Source of the DNA: Eubacteriales bacterium
GTDB taxonomy: Bacteria; Bacillota; Clostridia; Oscillospirales; Butyricicoccaceae
DNA: 64,000 nucleotides
Direction: 5' to 3'
NCBI GenBank assembly: GCA_030524285.1
Contig: JAUNGQ010000006.1
Location: 1 to 64,000 of the forward strand
The notes beneath the pieces are model-generated. The model saw only the letters and a program-made list of their open reading frames with translations, ran no database searches and was not told the DNA's origin. The translations under genes were made by a program, and so were the position numbers. Every line of letters begins with the position of its first letter. Within the stretch, counting starts at the first letter, position 1. Positions 1-7,238 of the stretch are shown piece after piece.

Positions 1-150
1 CTCCTCGAGGGAGGTGGATTCGCCGCAGGCGAAGACGGAGGGAGTTACATCCTATATGTTTCGTATCAACTGCAACCGCTGTACAGAAGACAAATGCGAT
101 CAAACTCCCTCAGTCAGCTTCGCTGACAGCTCCCTCCTCTGAGGGAGCCT
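1..150. repeat. Palindromic repeat, copy 1 (two palindromes plus spacer, cut by window edge)
   Basis: Two GC-rich imperfect palindromes lie about 55 bases apart. One reads GGAGGTGGATTCGCCGCAGG and continues with its mirror ending in GGAGGGAG. The other contains CTCCCTCAGTCAGCTTCGCT and its mirror ending in GAGGGAGC. Read on the minus strand, the spacer contains GCGGTTGCAGTTGATA. The same palindromes, and a closely similar spacer, recur near 35.05-35.22 kb in the opposite orientation, and one palindrome recurs at 1.67 kb. No protein is encoded. This is probably a REP- or MITE-like dispersed element; its left end lies outside the window. Confidence 0.8.
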
Positions 151-163
151 TACTCTATGAAAT

Positions 164-514
164 TTACTGGTCTTTTCCATTGGCAAGCTCAAGTGCCTGT
201 AAAATTTGGTTTACTCCATCTTCTACCAAGGCAGCTTGATTAGAAGGCAAATTATGAATTTGTTGGGAAATCCTATCACTATCTTGCATAGAACCAATTC
301 CCAACAAAAGATAATCTGCTGAAACATCAAGTATCTGACAAATCTTTTTCAAAGTGACCAATGACGTTCCCGCCACACCACGTTCTATTTTAGAGATATG
401 CTGAACACCTACATCTAGCAATTCAGCGAATTTTTCTTGCGTCAAACCACGCTGTTCACGTACTTCTTGCACGCGACAACCGATTTCAATATTAATTTGT
501 TTCTTTTGTTGCAT
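164..514 (-). CDS. XRE-family helix-turn-helix transcriptional regulator
   Basis: A 116-residue cytoplasmic DNA-binding protein. Residues about 10-65 form a Cro/C1-type helix-turn-helix (RGLTQEKFAELLDVGVQHIS, then KIERG). The remaining 45 residues have no recognised domain and may be for dimerisation. I place the start at the ATG at 512-514, preceded by AGGTGAG; an upstream in-frame GTG overlaps that ribosome site. A 13-base palindrome sits just upstream of the gene and AAGCTTA motifs occur in the divergent promoter region, so autoregulation and control of the divergent lipoprotein gene are likely but inferred. Confidence 0.85.
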   Translation of the reverse strand: MQQKKQINIEIGCRVQEVREQRGLTQEKFAELLDVGVQHISKIERGVAGTSLVTLKKICQILDVSADYLLLGIGSMQDSDRISQQIHNLPSNQAALVEDGVNQILQALELANGKDQ

Positions 515-527
515 AAATCTCACCTAC

Positions 528-540
528 TAAACTTAGTTTA
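528..540. promoter_or_regulatory. 13-base palindrome, probable XRE operator
   Basis: TAAACTTAGTTTA is a perfect inverted repeat about one central base, lying 14 bases upstream of the XRE start codon. The related short motif AAGCTTA occurs at about 564-570 and about 619-625 in the same divergent intergenic region. The operator role is inferred from position and symmetry. Confidence 0.45.
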
Positions 541-553
541 TACAAGAAAGTCA

Positions 554-583
554 TTGACAAACAAAGCTTAGTATGGTTATAAT
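554..583 (+). promoter_or_regulatory. Sigma-A-type promoter for the lipoprotein gene at 661
   Basis: TTGACA (554-559) and TATAAT (578-583) are both consensus, with an 18-base spacer. An AAGCTTA motif falls inside the spacer, where a bound regulator would block polymerase. Confidence 0.7.
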
Positions 584-660
584 TTTATATTATATAAGCA
601 TATTATAACTACAAATATAAGCTTAATAGATCTATTAGAATCAGAAGGAACGATATTCAA

Positions 661-1269
661 ATGAAAATCCGAAACAATATCATCAGAATCGGCATAATGC
701 TGTGTGTTTCACTCATGCTAATTGTATGTACCCACGTATACGATAATCACGCGCCGAACGCAGCTACATTGCAAAAAGATTTATCCTCCAGTCTGGCAGA
801 TTACAAGGACTTTCTGTCAGTGAAAAGTTATACAACCAAACATCGTACAGAAGAAGATTCCTGCTATACTGCAACGATTGATGTTACCGCGAAAGCTGCA
901 AGCGGTTGTGCAGAGTATCAATTCACCGCAGATGTCAGCTATGTAAAATGCAAACAAGGTTGGTTCCTGGACAATTGTAAACTGACAGAAAAAGGCTATA
1001 AAATTGTAAAATATCCGAACGAAATTAAAGTATATTCTGACCGTCAACAAGGAAAGCAGCAAACACTAACTGTTAAACCGTCCAACGAGGAAACAGGTAT
1101 CCTTGTGCATTCCGAACCTTGTAAAGTTGTTCACGAAGGATACACAGAATTCGGGGTTGCCCTGTCGCACTATCGTTACGATAGCACCCGTGACACATGG
1201 GAGAATTGCGATATAAATGGCCCAATCATGCATCTGACAGTATTTCAATTGAATAAACCCAGCGATTGA
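661..1269 (+). CDS. Hypothetical secreted lipoprotein
   Basis: A 202-residue protein of unknown function. The N-terminus has basic residues, a hydrophobic stretch and a lipobox-like LIVC ending at about residue 22, so it is probably a membrane-anchored lipoprotein facing outward. The rest is polar, with several cysteines (for example CYTATI, CAEYQF, CKQGW) that could form disulfides outside the cell. I recognise no domain. A consensus promoter and AGAAGGA ribosome site precede it. It diverges from the XRE regulator, which may control it. A bidirectional terminator follows. Confidence 0.65.
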   Translation: MKIRNNIIRIGIMLCVSLMLIVCTHVYDNHAPNAATLQKDLSSSLADYKDFLSVKSYTTKHRTEEDSCYTATIDVTAKAASGCAEYQFTADVSYVKCKQGWFLDNCKLTEKGYKIVKYPNEIKVYSDRQQGKQQTLTVKPSNEETGILVHSEPCKVVHEGYTEFGVALSHYRYDSTRDTWENCDINGPIMHLTVFQLNKPSD

Positions 1270-1272
1270 AAA

Positions 1273-1310
1273 AGCAGCGATTGGAATCATCCTTTCGCTG
1301 CTGATTTTTT
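1273..1310. terminator. Bidirectional intrinsic terminator
   Basis: Stem AGCAGCGA (1273-1280) pairs with TCGCTGCT (1295-1302). The right side is followed by GATTTTTT and the left side is preceded by GAAAAA, so it can end both the lipoprotein gene and the converging DUF559 gene, whose 3' end overlaps it. Confidence 0.75.
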
Positions 1311-1664
1311 CAACTTTATTTGGACGGCACAATGGATTTTATCACAAACAGCCTGAAACTGTTTATCAATTTCGGTATTGGTAAAACGGAGGACAGTTAG
1401 ATTATATTTGCCTAAAACAGCACTTCGCTCCTCATCATATGCGAGTCCCTGCTCAGAATAATGTTGTGAACCATCTAATTCAATAATCAATTTTGCAGAA
1501 GAGCAATAGAAATCAACAATAAAGGAATCAATTGTCTTTTGCCGTTGAAAACGAATAGGATATGTACGAAGAAAATCATACCAGAGATGGCGCTCTTGTG
1601 GTGTCATTTCTCTGCGCAATTCCTTTGCACGTGGAATTAGTTTCCCTTGATATGGAAGCGACAT
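1287..1664 (-). CDS. DUF559 domain (Vsr/restriction-endonuclease-fold) protein
   Basis: A 125-residue protein. DUF559 spans about residues 10-115: the family opening MTPQERHLWYDFLR, then RFQRQKTI, then the PD-(D/E)XK-like core with IVDFYC (Asp) and LIIELDGSQH (Glu, Asp), and VLRFTN near the end. The family is related to very-short-patch-repair nucleases; its cellular role is not established. The start codon is preceded by GGAGGGAGTTCACA, and that ribosome site is the outer arm of repeat copy 2, so repeat and gene are physically fused. This suggests the gene belongs to the repeat family, as an inference. Confidence 0.85.
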   Translation of the reverse strand: MSLPYQGKLIPRAKELRREMTPQERHLWYDFLRTYPIRFQRQKTIDSFIVDFYCSSAKLIIELDGSQHYSEQGLAYDEERSAVLGKYNLTVLRFTNTEIDKQFQAVCDKIHCAVQIKLKKSAAKG

Positions 1665-1667
1665 TGT

Positions 1668-1738
1668 GAACTCCCTCCGTCACGGCTTCGCCGTGCCACC
1701 TCCCTCGAAGAGGGAGGCTTTGGTACACAAATTGAAAA
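1668..1738. repeat. Palindromic repeat, copy 2 (single palindrome upstream of DUF559)
   Basis: GAACTCCCTCCGTCACGGCT and its mirror ending in CTCGAAGAGGGAGG match copy 3 at 35.05 kb. The flanking GCTTTGGTACACAAATTGAAA also matches copy 3, so homology extends beyond the palindrome. It lies only a few bases upstream of the DUF559 start codon. Confidence 0.8.
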
Positions 1739-1745
1739 ATCCAGT

Positions 1746-2948
1746 TTATTCTCCCAGCAATCTGTCAATCAATTGATAGCCATGCTCCACCAGCTTACCG
1801 GTGCTCTTTGCCATTGCCTCGTTATACAGCATTCCGGCGTTGTCAAGCGGCTTGGTACTATCATACAGCATATATGGAATGGAATCGCTGGTATGCGTGC
1901 GGCAGCGGATTGGCGTCGGATGGTCTGGCATGACCAGCATACGGAAGTCCTCGCCTGCCTTTGTCAATTCCTCTACAACGATACGAATCACACGCTGGTC
2001 AAGATATTCAATCGATTGCACCTTATTGTCTACATTGCCCTGGTGCCCCATTTCATCCGGCGCTTCCACATGGATATATGCAAAATCCTTGCCGCCCAGC
2101 AGTGCCTGAACAGCAGCCATTGCCTTGCCTTCATAATTGGTATGCAGAGAACCAGTTGCTCCCTCTACCTCGACGACATCCATACCTGCACCGACTGCAA
2201 TGCCCTTGAGCAAATCAACCGCAGAAATCATAACGCCGGATTTTCCCGTCTTTTCCTCAAACGAAGACAGCGCTGGGCGGGTGCCTGCACCCCAAAACCA
2301 CAGGCAATTTGCCTTGTTCAGCCCCTTTGCTGCACGTTCGACATTGATCGGATGATTATTCAGGATGTCATAGCTGCGAACCATCATATCACGCAGAATC
2401 GGGTCTTCCGGCATATACGGCGCGATCACTTCTCCCAGATGGTCATGCGGTTGTGCCAATTCAATGACTTCACCCTGATCCCAAATCAGCAAATGACGAT
2501 AGCTGGTGCCGACATAGAAACGATAGGTATCATTTTCAAATTCCTTCTTGACCGCTTCCAGCAATACAGCTGCATCTTCTGTGGAAATTTCACCGGAACT
2601 GTGGTCAAGGATTGTACGCTGTTCAAATGGGCCATCCTCTTCCGTGAGCGTGACAATATTCGTACGAAGCGCAATATCCGTCGGCTTCATATTCACGCCG
2701 ATGCTCAATGCCTCCAGCGGAGATCGCCCGGAATAATACTTTTGGGGATCATATCCCATAACAGCAAGATTTGCCGTATCACTGCCCGGCTTCATACCCT
2801 CTGGAATGGTATGTACAAGAGCAATTTCCGATTTCGACGCCAGTTCATCCATCATTGGGGTTTTGGCATATTCCAACGGCGTTTTGCCGCCAAGCATGTC
2901 GATCGGCTCATCTGCCATGCCATCTCCCAGAACAACAATATATTTCAT
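1746..2948 (-). CDS. apgM: 2,3-bisphosphoglycerate-independent phosphoglycerate mutase, archaeal type
   Basis: A 400-residue cytoplasmic glycolytic enzyme interconverting 3- and 2-phosphoglycerate. It has the alkaline-phosphatase-superfamily ApgM layout: N-terminal metal site VVLGDGMAD, the phosphate-acceptor region KPGSDTANLAVMGYDP with the catalytic Ser/Thr, RNHPINV-like and WGAGTRP motifs mid-protein, HVEAPDEMGHQG, and the C-terminal MPDHPTP metal ligands. The length is normal for the family. It stands alone on the minus strand with AAGGAGATATGT before the ATG. Clostridia often carry this type beside or instead of GpmI. Confidence 0.93.
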   Translation of the reverse strand: MKYIVVLGDGMADEPIDMLGGKTPLEYAKTPMMDELASKSEIALVHTIPEGMKPGSDTANLAVMGYDPQKYYSGRSPLEALSIGVNMKPTDIALRTNIVTLTEEDGPFEQRTILDHSSGEISTEDAAVLLEAVKKEFENDTYRFYVGTSYRHLLIWDQGEVIELAQPHDHLGEVIAPYMPEDPILRDMMVRSYDILNNHPINVERAAKGLNKANCLWFWGAGTRPALSSFEEKTGKSGVMISAVDLLKGIAVGAGMDVVEVEGATGSLHTNYEGKAMAAVQALLGGKDFAYIHVEAPDEMGHQGNVDNKVQSIEYLDQRVIRIVVEELTKAGEDFRMLVMPDHPTPIRCRTHTSDSIPYMLYDSTKPLDNAGMLYNEAMAKSTGKLVEHGYQLIDRLLGE

Positions 2949-3104
2949 ACATATCTCCTTTGGTTCTGTTTTATTGATTCAAGCGTTATCTGTCACAACG
3001 AATTTGTTTTCCATTGATACTATATTATTATGAATCAAAGCCCGTTCTTTGTCCAGAAAAAATACATATTTTCTTAACTTTTTCGATTTTGTACACCTCT
3101 GAAA

Positions 3105-3149
3105 GATAAAAAAGTGCATTGTCCGCATAGCAAGGACAAATGCACTTAG
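3105..3149 (-). terminator. Intrinsic terminator (second of a tandem pair)
   Basis: On the minus strand AAGTGCATTTGTCC pairs with GGACAATGCACTT with one bulge and is followed by TTTTT. It lies downstream of the terminator at 3189-3226 and upstream of apgM, so it insulates apgM from the XRE gene. Confidence 0.65.
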
Positions 3150-3188
3150 ATTCATTACTTATCAAAAAAACGGCCTATGTTGTTGCCA

Positions 3189-3226
3189 AAAAGAAAATAC
3201 CGGAACGGATCAACCGTCCCGGTATG
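3189..3226 (-). terminator. Intrinsic terminator of the XRE gene
   Basis: On the minus strand ATACCGGGACGG pairs with CCGTTCCGGTAT with one mismatch and is followed by TTTTCTTTTT. Confidence 0.75.
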
Positions 3227-3250
3227 ATTACAGTCTGTCTGATGAAAAAT

Positions 3251-3454
3251 TTACTTGGAGTCAGCCGGTGTTTCATAAAAACGAACCCAGTCAAAATCCA
3301 GAGCTTCCGCAATACGCATTGCCGTCCCAACCGGAAGACGATAATCCCCTAGTTCGATACGGGTATAATAGCTGCGGGCAATATGAGCCTTCTGAGCAGT
3401 TACTTCCTGCGTCAGCCCTTTACTTTTTCTCAGTTCAACTAACCAGTCACGCAT
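3251..3454 (-). CDS. Small XRE-family helix-turn-helix protein
   Basis: A 67-residue protein that is almost entirely a Cro/C1-type HTH: KSKGLTQEVTAQKAHIARSY, TRIELGDYRLPVGTAMRIAE, then ALDFDWVRFYE. The start is supported by GAGGTG seven bases or so upstream. It lacks an effector domain, so it probably binds as a dimer and acts by occupancy. The ACTCT/AGAGT half sites near 3484-3503 upstream could be an operator, but this is weak. Target unknown. Confidence 0.85.
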   Translation of the reverse strand: MRDWLVELRKSKGLTQEVTAQKAHIARSYYTRIELGDYRLPVGTAMRIAEALDFDWVRFYETPADSK

Positions 3455-3672
3455 AGCATTTCACCTCAAGAAAAATATACAAAACTCTAGTTCCACCAGA
3501 GTAGGTTTGTTTTTTACGGTGTCATTATAACATCATTTTTATAACTTGTATATGTATTTTCTGACGGATTTTGGACTAAATTTGCGCGGCTTTGCTGTTA
3601 CGATGTTACAAATAAGAAAAATATAACCGAATCAGGATTTTTCCTTAGTCGTTTTTTGTGCACATTGTTTTA

Positions 3673-4215
3673 TCACTTAACCAATTTGGAGATTGTCTTA
3701 AATACCGGGCCAGAACCCACCTTCTGCAGCTCAAACAAAATTGCTTCCGCAGTGGTCAGGAGGATTCCTTCCTGCTGTGCACGAATCAAGCCAATCTGCA
3801 TATCATGTGCAGTACGGGAACCAACACAGTCCTCAACGATTGCAACCGTTTTACCCTCTGCAACCAAATCCATAGCAGTTTGTAAAACACAAATATGCAG
3901 CTCTGCACCACAAATCAGGATATTTTTGCAGTTGCTTGCTTCTACAGCAGCACGGATTCCTTCATCATCCATACAGCTGAAAGTGGACTTTGACAAATAT
4001 GGTGCAACCCCCAGCGCTTCCTTGATTTCCGGCACTGTGCTGCCCAGACCCTTTGGATACTGCTCCGAAGCAATGGCCTCAATTCCCAGTGCTTTCAGCC
4101 CCTTCAGCAACATGCACGTACGCGGAATAAATGCATCTTTATTATGCATTGCCGGCATCAGCTTTTCCTGATAGTCGATCACCATAACCAAAGTATCTTC
4201 TTTGTTCAGTCTCAT
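3673..4215 (-). CDS. Isochorismatase-family cysteine hydrolase
   Basis: A 180-residue cytoplasmic hydrolase. The catalytic triad of the superfamily is visible: Asp in VMVIDYQEKL (about residue 13), Lys in EQYPKGLG, and Cys in GAELHICVLQTA, followed by the usual GSRTAHDMQIG region. YcaC-like members of this fold hydrolyse small amides or imides; the substrate here cannot be read from sequence. I start at the ATG at 4213-4215, which has AAGGAG six bases upstream, rather than an upstream in-frame ATG without a ribosome site. It appears monocistronic. Confidence 0.85.
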   Translation of the reverse strand: MRLNKEDTLVMVIDYQEKLMPAMHNKDAFIPRTCMLLKGLKALGIEAIASEQYPKGLGSTVPEIKEALGVAPYLSKSTFSCMDDEGIRAAVEASNCKNILICGAELHICVLQTAMDLVAEGKTVAIVEDCVGSRTAHDMQIGLIRAQQEGILLTTAEAILFELQKVGSGPVFKTISKLVK

Positions 4216-4321
4216 ATTGTTCTCCTTTGCTCTCAAATATGGTTTACATATGCTTACTGCTTCCATTATAGCTTACCACGAAAAAAAGGACAAGAACAGA
4301 TTGATAAAATCTTACTTCTCC

Positions 4322-4873
4322 TTATCTGACAGAAGGACGCTTTTTTGCTTTTTGTGCCAATTGAATCACACGCGGCCGGTTATACCGCTGCATGATTACA
4401 AGCATCCCATCAAAGATAGCGGCTGCAAAAGATGTGCACACAAATACCGGAAGGGTGCCAAACCATATAGCAAATACTATGGGGAAAAAGCTGAACAGCA
4501 CAATAATCTCATGTACGGTTTCTGCCTGACACATCGCCTGTGCGATTTCATCCCAACTATGCAGCTTTGGAGAAAACAACCCGGGATCATAGGTTGGCAT
4601 ATGATTCTTCCATTGCTTGACATGCAAAACCCGATACAGCTTCTTCTCAAACGGAAGCAGCTGATATCTTCGTTTCGTATAATCCGCCCGATTATTCATG
4701 TTTTTGTTAACGAAATATCCCACTGCAAAACGCATACAAAAATGATATGCCGTTGTTCCAAAGGTAATTGCCAGCGTACAGAATATATCCAGCTTAAAAT
4801 AGATATAAAAGCATACCGCAATGATGAATACCGCTGTACTGCATATAGCGGCTGCTTTTACTGTTTTCTGCAT
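4322..4873 (-). CDS. Membrane protein resembling the CrtO glycosyl-diaponeurosporenoate acyltransferase family
   Basis: A 183-residue integral membrane protein. Two N-terminal hydrophobic segments (about 8-50) and a hydrophobic pair near 120-155 flank a soluble stretch with KQWKNHMPTYDPGLF. It ends with MLVIMQRYNRPRV, a C-terminal motif I associate with CrtO-type acyltransferases and their non-carotenoid relatives. No carotenoid genes are nearby, so a lipid- or sugar-acylation role is more likely than pigment synthesis. Assignment is by motif memory and is moderate. Confidence 0.5.
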   Translation of the reverse strand: MQKTVKAAAICSTAVFIIAVCFYIYFKLDIFCTLAITFGTTAYHFCMRFAVGYFVNKNMNNRADYTKRRYQLLPFEKKLYRVLHVKQWKNHMPTYDPGLFSPKLHSWDEIAQAMCQAETVHEIIVLFSFFPIVFAIWFGTLPVFVCTSFAAAIFDGMLVIMQRYNRPRVIQLAQKAKKRPSVR

Positions 4874-4948
4874 GATATTCCTCCATCAGCTTTTCAGAGC
4901 TTCCACTTGCTTTACTGCCTTTTTATTGATTATAGCATAATTGTGATA

Positions 4949-4987
4949 GAAAAAACAGCGGCCACCCTCTATAGTCTGTGACCGCTG
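4949..4987 (-). terminator. Intrinsic terminator of pdaB
   Basis: On the minus strand CAGCGGTCAC pairs with GTGGCCGCTG and is followed by TTTTTTCT. Confidence 0.8.
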
Positions 4988-4995
4988 CTATACTT

Positions 4996-5787
4996 TCACT
5001 CTGCCGAACCGCTTTTTTCTGTTTGTTCCGGTATCTGACGTCCAGTATGATCCATAGTATAGTGATCTTTATAAATCAATTCGGAAACTGGCAGGAACGT
5101 AAATCCTTCTGCCTTTAAGCCCTCAATGACTCCCGGTAACGCCTCCGGAGTATTTGTCGCAGCATTGTGAAACAGGATAATACTGCCATTCTGCGCATTG
5201 TTGACTACTCTACTGACAATATCACTTGCCGGGGGATCTTTCCAATCCAGACTATCAACATCCCATTGGATTGTATACATACCGATGGAACGCATTGTAG
5301 AAACCACAGAATCATCATAGTCCCCATAAGGAGGACGGAACAGTGTCGGACAGCATCCGGTTACCTTTTCAATCTTTTCATTACAGTCCTTTACCTCTGC
5401 AATCATCTGATCAGCAGAAAGTTCCGTCATATGCGGATGGGTAGAGGAATGATTCATGACCTCATGCCCGGCATCAGACAAAGCCTTAACGGATTCGGGG
5501 TATTTATCCACCCATTCACCAACAACAAAAAAAGTTGCCTTGATATTATTCTTCCCTAAAATATCAATCAGCTGTTGTGTGTCTTCATTGCCCCATGCTG
5601 CATCGAATGTCAATGCGCAAACCTTCTCTTCCCGGTCAACACTGTAAATTGGCAGATCTCGTTCTGTTGCTGTTGCAGCTACGGTTTTGCCTACGCCGGA
5701 TGCCACGCAGCCTGCTACACAGATACCCGCACAGATTACCGCTCCTATCAGCAGCTTTTTCCCTGAAACAACCCAAAAATAACGCAT
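4996..5787 (-). CDS. pdaB: Polysaccharide deacetylase, sporulation PdaB type
   Basis: A 263-residue extracytoplasmic NodB-fold deacetylase acting on spore peptidoglycan (family knowledge). A signal-anchor covers about residues 8-30. NodB motifs follow: CALTFDAAWGNEDT (the PdaB version of TFDDG), the zinc histidines in MNHSSTHPHM, RPPYGDYDD, the QWDVDSLDWKDP segment and SIILFHN near the end. I use the ATG at 5785-5787, with GAGGTG six bases upstream; an upstream GTG overlaps that ribosome site. The upstream region matches one in front of a decayed second copy at 8.7-8.9 kb. Confidence 0.88.
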   Translation of the reverse strand: MRYFWVVSGKKLLIGAVICAGICVAGCVASGVGKTVAATATERDLPIYSVDREEKVCALTFDAAWGNEDTQQLIDILGKNNIKATFFVVGEWVDKYPESVKALSDAGHEVMNHSSTHPHMTELSADQMIAEVKDCNEKIEKVTGCCPTLFRPPYGDYDDSVVSTMRSIGMYTIQWDVDSLDWKDPPASDIVSRVVNNAQNGSIILFHNAATNTPEALPGVIEGLKAEGFTFLPVSELIYKDHYTMDHTGRQIPEQTEKSGSAE

Positions 5788-5802
5788 TTTACCCACCTCG
5801 GG

Positions 5803-5835
5803 ACAAAATATGTGTATAATTTGTCCATTATGTCA
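5803..5835 (-). promoter_or_regulatory. Conserved pdaB upstream element, possible sporulation promoter
   Basis: On the minus strand this reads GACATAATGGACAAATTATA then CACATATTTTG. The same segment with few changes lies at 8869-8900, in front of the pdaB remnant. A CATATTTT-like -10 and an upstream ATA would suit a forespore or mother-cell sigma factor, but no consensus match is exact. Confidence 0.4.
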
Positions 5836-5856
5836 TGGTAACTGCAAATTCTTGAG

Positions 5857-5889
5857 CAATGCCCGCACAGATAAACCATGCGGGCATTG
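5857..5889 (-). other. Stem-loop downstream of the secreted-protein gene
   Basis: CAATGCCCGCA pairs perfectly with TGCGGGCATTG. A near-identical hairpin lies at 6749-6782 after the paralogous gene. Here the T-run is poor, so it may be a weak terminator or an mRNA 3' stabiliser. The rest of 5890-6030 shows nothing I recognise. Confidence 0.6.
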
Positions 5890-6030
5890 ACCAATATGCA
5901 CATACTTTTTGGGGCATAGAATCATCTTTTTTTCATATAATCCCCCAATTTCTATGCCCCGGCATCACGTTACAGGCAACACCGGTGCTTAAACAAAGAG
6001 AGAACCTATCATTGAATTGTGTAAAGTTCA

Positions 6031-6519
6031 CTAGGATAAGGACTGTGTCGTTTGTATAGCTCTTAAATAGCCCTTTACATTTTTTCCGCCAATGGCTTCA
6101 ATAGTGATGTAATATTTTCCCGTAGATGCGCCTACGCCCTTATATTCCTTCCATTTTCCTTTTCCACTATCAACAGTGAAATTTATAGCATTCTTATATT
6201 TCTTCGTTCCACTATCATATTTATACAAAATAACTTTTGCACTGATAGATGCATCGTTTCTGTACCAAACTCTAATAATCCCGCCGTTACCAGATGTCGC
6301 TGTAAATGTGTCGGTGCGAGTGCTTCCAGATGATGTCGATATATTACTGTCATCATAAAGGTCGCCAAGCGGCATAATTCCGGGCCACAGTACTGTTACT
6401 TCTGGGTTTTCCGTTTCAGATCCATTGGAAGTATCATCTGCATCCACAGCATACGAGCATACAGCGGAAGAACAAAGAATACCCAGCGCCATTATCATCG
6501 CCAATAATCTTTTTTTCAT
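6031..6519 (-). CDS. Secreted protein of unknown function
   Basis: A 162-residue protein with a clear Sec signal peptide (KKRLLAMIMALGILCSSAVC, cleavage near AYA-VDA, about residue 25). The mature part is beta-rich and Gly/Ser/Thr-rich (TATSGNGGIIRVWYRND, KVILYKYDSGTKKYK, STGKYYITIEAIGGKN). Its C-terminal half resembles that of the protein at 6802-7215 in layout, and both genes end in the same hairpin, pointing to duplication. It lies downstream of the ECF sigma/anti-sigma pair and could be part of that regulon. No catalytic motif is evident. Confidence 0.75.
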   Translation of the reverse strand: MKKRLLAMIMALGILCSSAVCSYAVDADDTSNGSETENPEVTVLWPGIMPLGDLYDDSNISTSSGSTRTDTFTATSGNGGIIRVWYRNDASISAKVILYKYDSGTKKYKNAINFTVDSGKGKWKEYKGVGASTGKYYITIEAIGGKNVKGYLRAIQTTQSLS

Positions 6520-6748
6520 AACAATTCATCTCCTTTTTCGTTTACACAAATAATATACGGCTATCTTCTGAGATCATTTTTTGTTTTATCAACTCCCTTC
6601 TATACTTCATTCCCCGATGTTGATGCTGAAGTAAGACAATATTTCATTGTCCCTTCATGTAATAAGACAATTGAATCTCACAAAATGCAACACATTTCAG
6701 GAAGATTTTCTAAAAAAATTTTTCATTTTACCATTTATATCAGTAAAA

Positions 6749-6782
6749 ATGCCCGCACAGGTCATCTATGCGGGCATTGAAT
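6749..6782 (-). terminator. Intrinsic terminator of the secreted-protein gene at 6802
   Basis: On the minus strand CAATGCCCGCA...TGCGGGCATT is followed by TTTACTG. The stem duplicates that at 5857-5889. Confidence 0.65.
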
Positions 6783-6801
6783 AATATACACTAACTTTCT
6801 T

Positions 6802-7215
6802 TTATGGTTTCGTCGCAGATATCTTTGTAATATTATCTACAAGCGTTCCGCTGGAATTATACACTTTAACGTTAAAGGTTGCTCTATATTTATATCCTGA
6901 TGATACATAGTACGGCTTTTTGATCATTTTTCCCGAACCGGTCCATGTTTTCTGTGTTTTCCATGCCCCGTTCGAATATTTTTGTAAATTTAACGTCAGC
7001 GATGAAGTGTAACCGGAATATAAATATACATATCCTTTACAAGTGGCTTTTCCAGATTGTATTGAAAGTGAACAGCCTGCGCCCGAAGCGCCGACATAAT
7101 ACGGTTGGATCGTGTCAGTATTATCCACGGCATATGCAGACAGACTTGTTTCTCCGACAAAGCAGACGATCAGCAGCAGTGCAGCGATGCCGCGCATCAT
7201 ATGGGTTTTCATCAT
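6802..7215 (-). CDS. Secreted protein of unknown function, related to the 6031 gene product
   Basis: A 137-residue protein with a signal peptide (hydrophobic residues about 9-27, cleavage near AYA-VDN). The mature 105 residues are short beta strands rich in Tyr, Ser and Gly (KATCKGYVYLYSGY, LTLNLQKYSNGAWKTQKTW, KKPYYVSSGYKYRATF). Both signal peptides end in an identical AYAVD stretch, and the strand pattern is shared with the 6031 product. It starts 23 bases after the anti-sigma gene, so it is probably co-transcribed with the sigma/anti-sigma pair. Confidence 0.75.
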   Translation of the reverse strand: MMKTHMMRGIAALLLIVCFVGETSLSAYAVDNTDTIQPYYVGASGAGCSLSIQSGKATCKGYVYLYSGYTSSLTLNLQKYSNGAWKTQKTWTGSGKMIKKPYYVSSGYKYRATFNVKVYNSSGTLVDNITKISATKP

Positions 7216-7238
7216 TTCTTCACCCTTTCAAATTAAAA

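Noticed and set aside
1..150. CRISPR array from the repeated palindromes
   Set aside because: Only two non-identical palindromes with a conserved spacer; no regular repeat-spacer pattern and no cas genes.
1647..3017. Long open frame of 456 codons on the plus strand
   Set aside because: It is antisense to apgM, which has clear family motifs; the protein has no domain and an odd Cys/His-rich composition typical of shadow frames.
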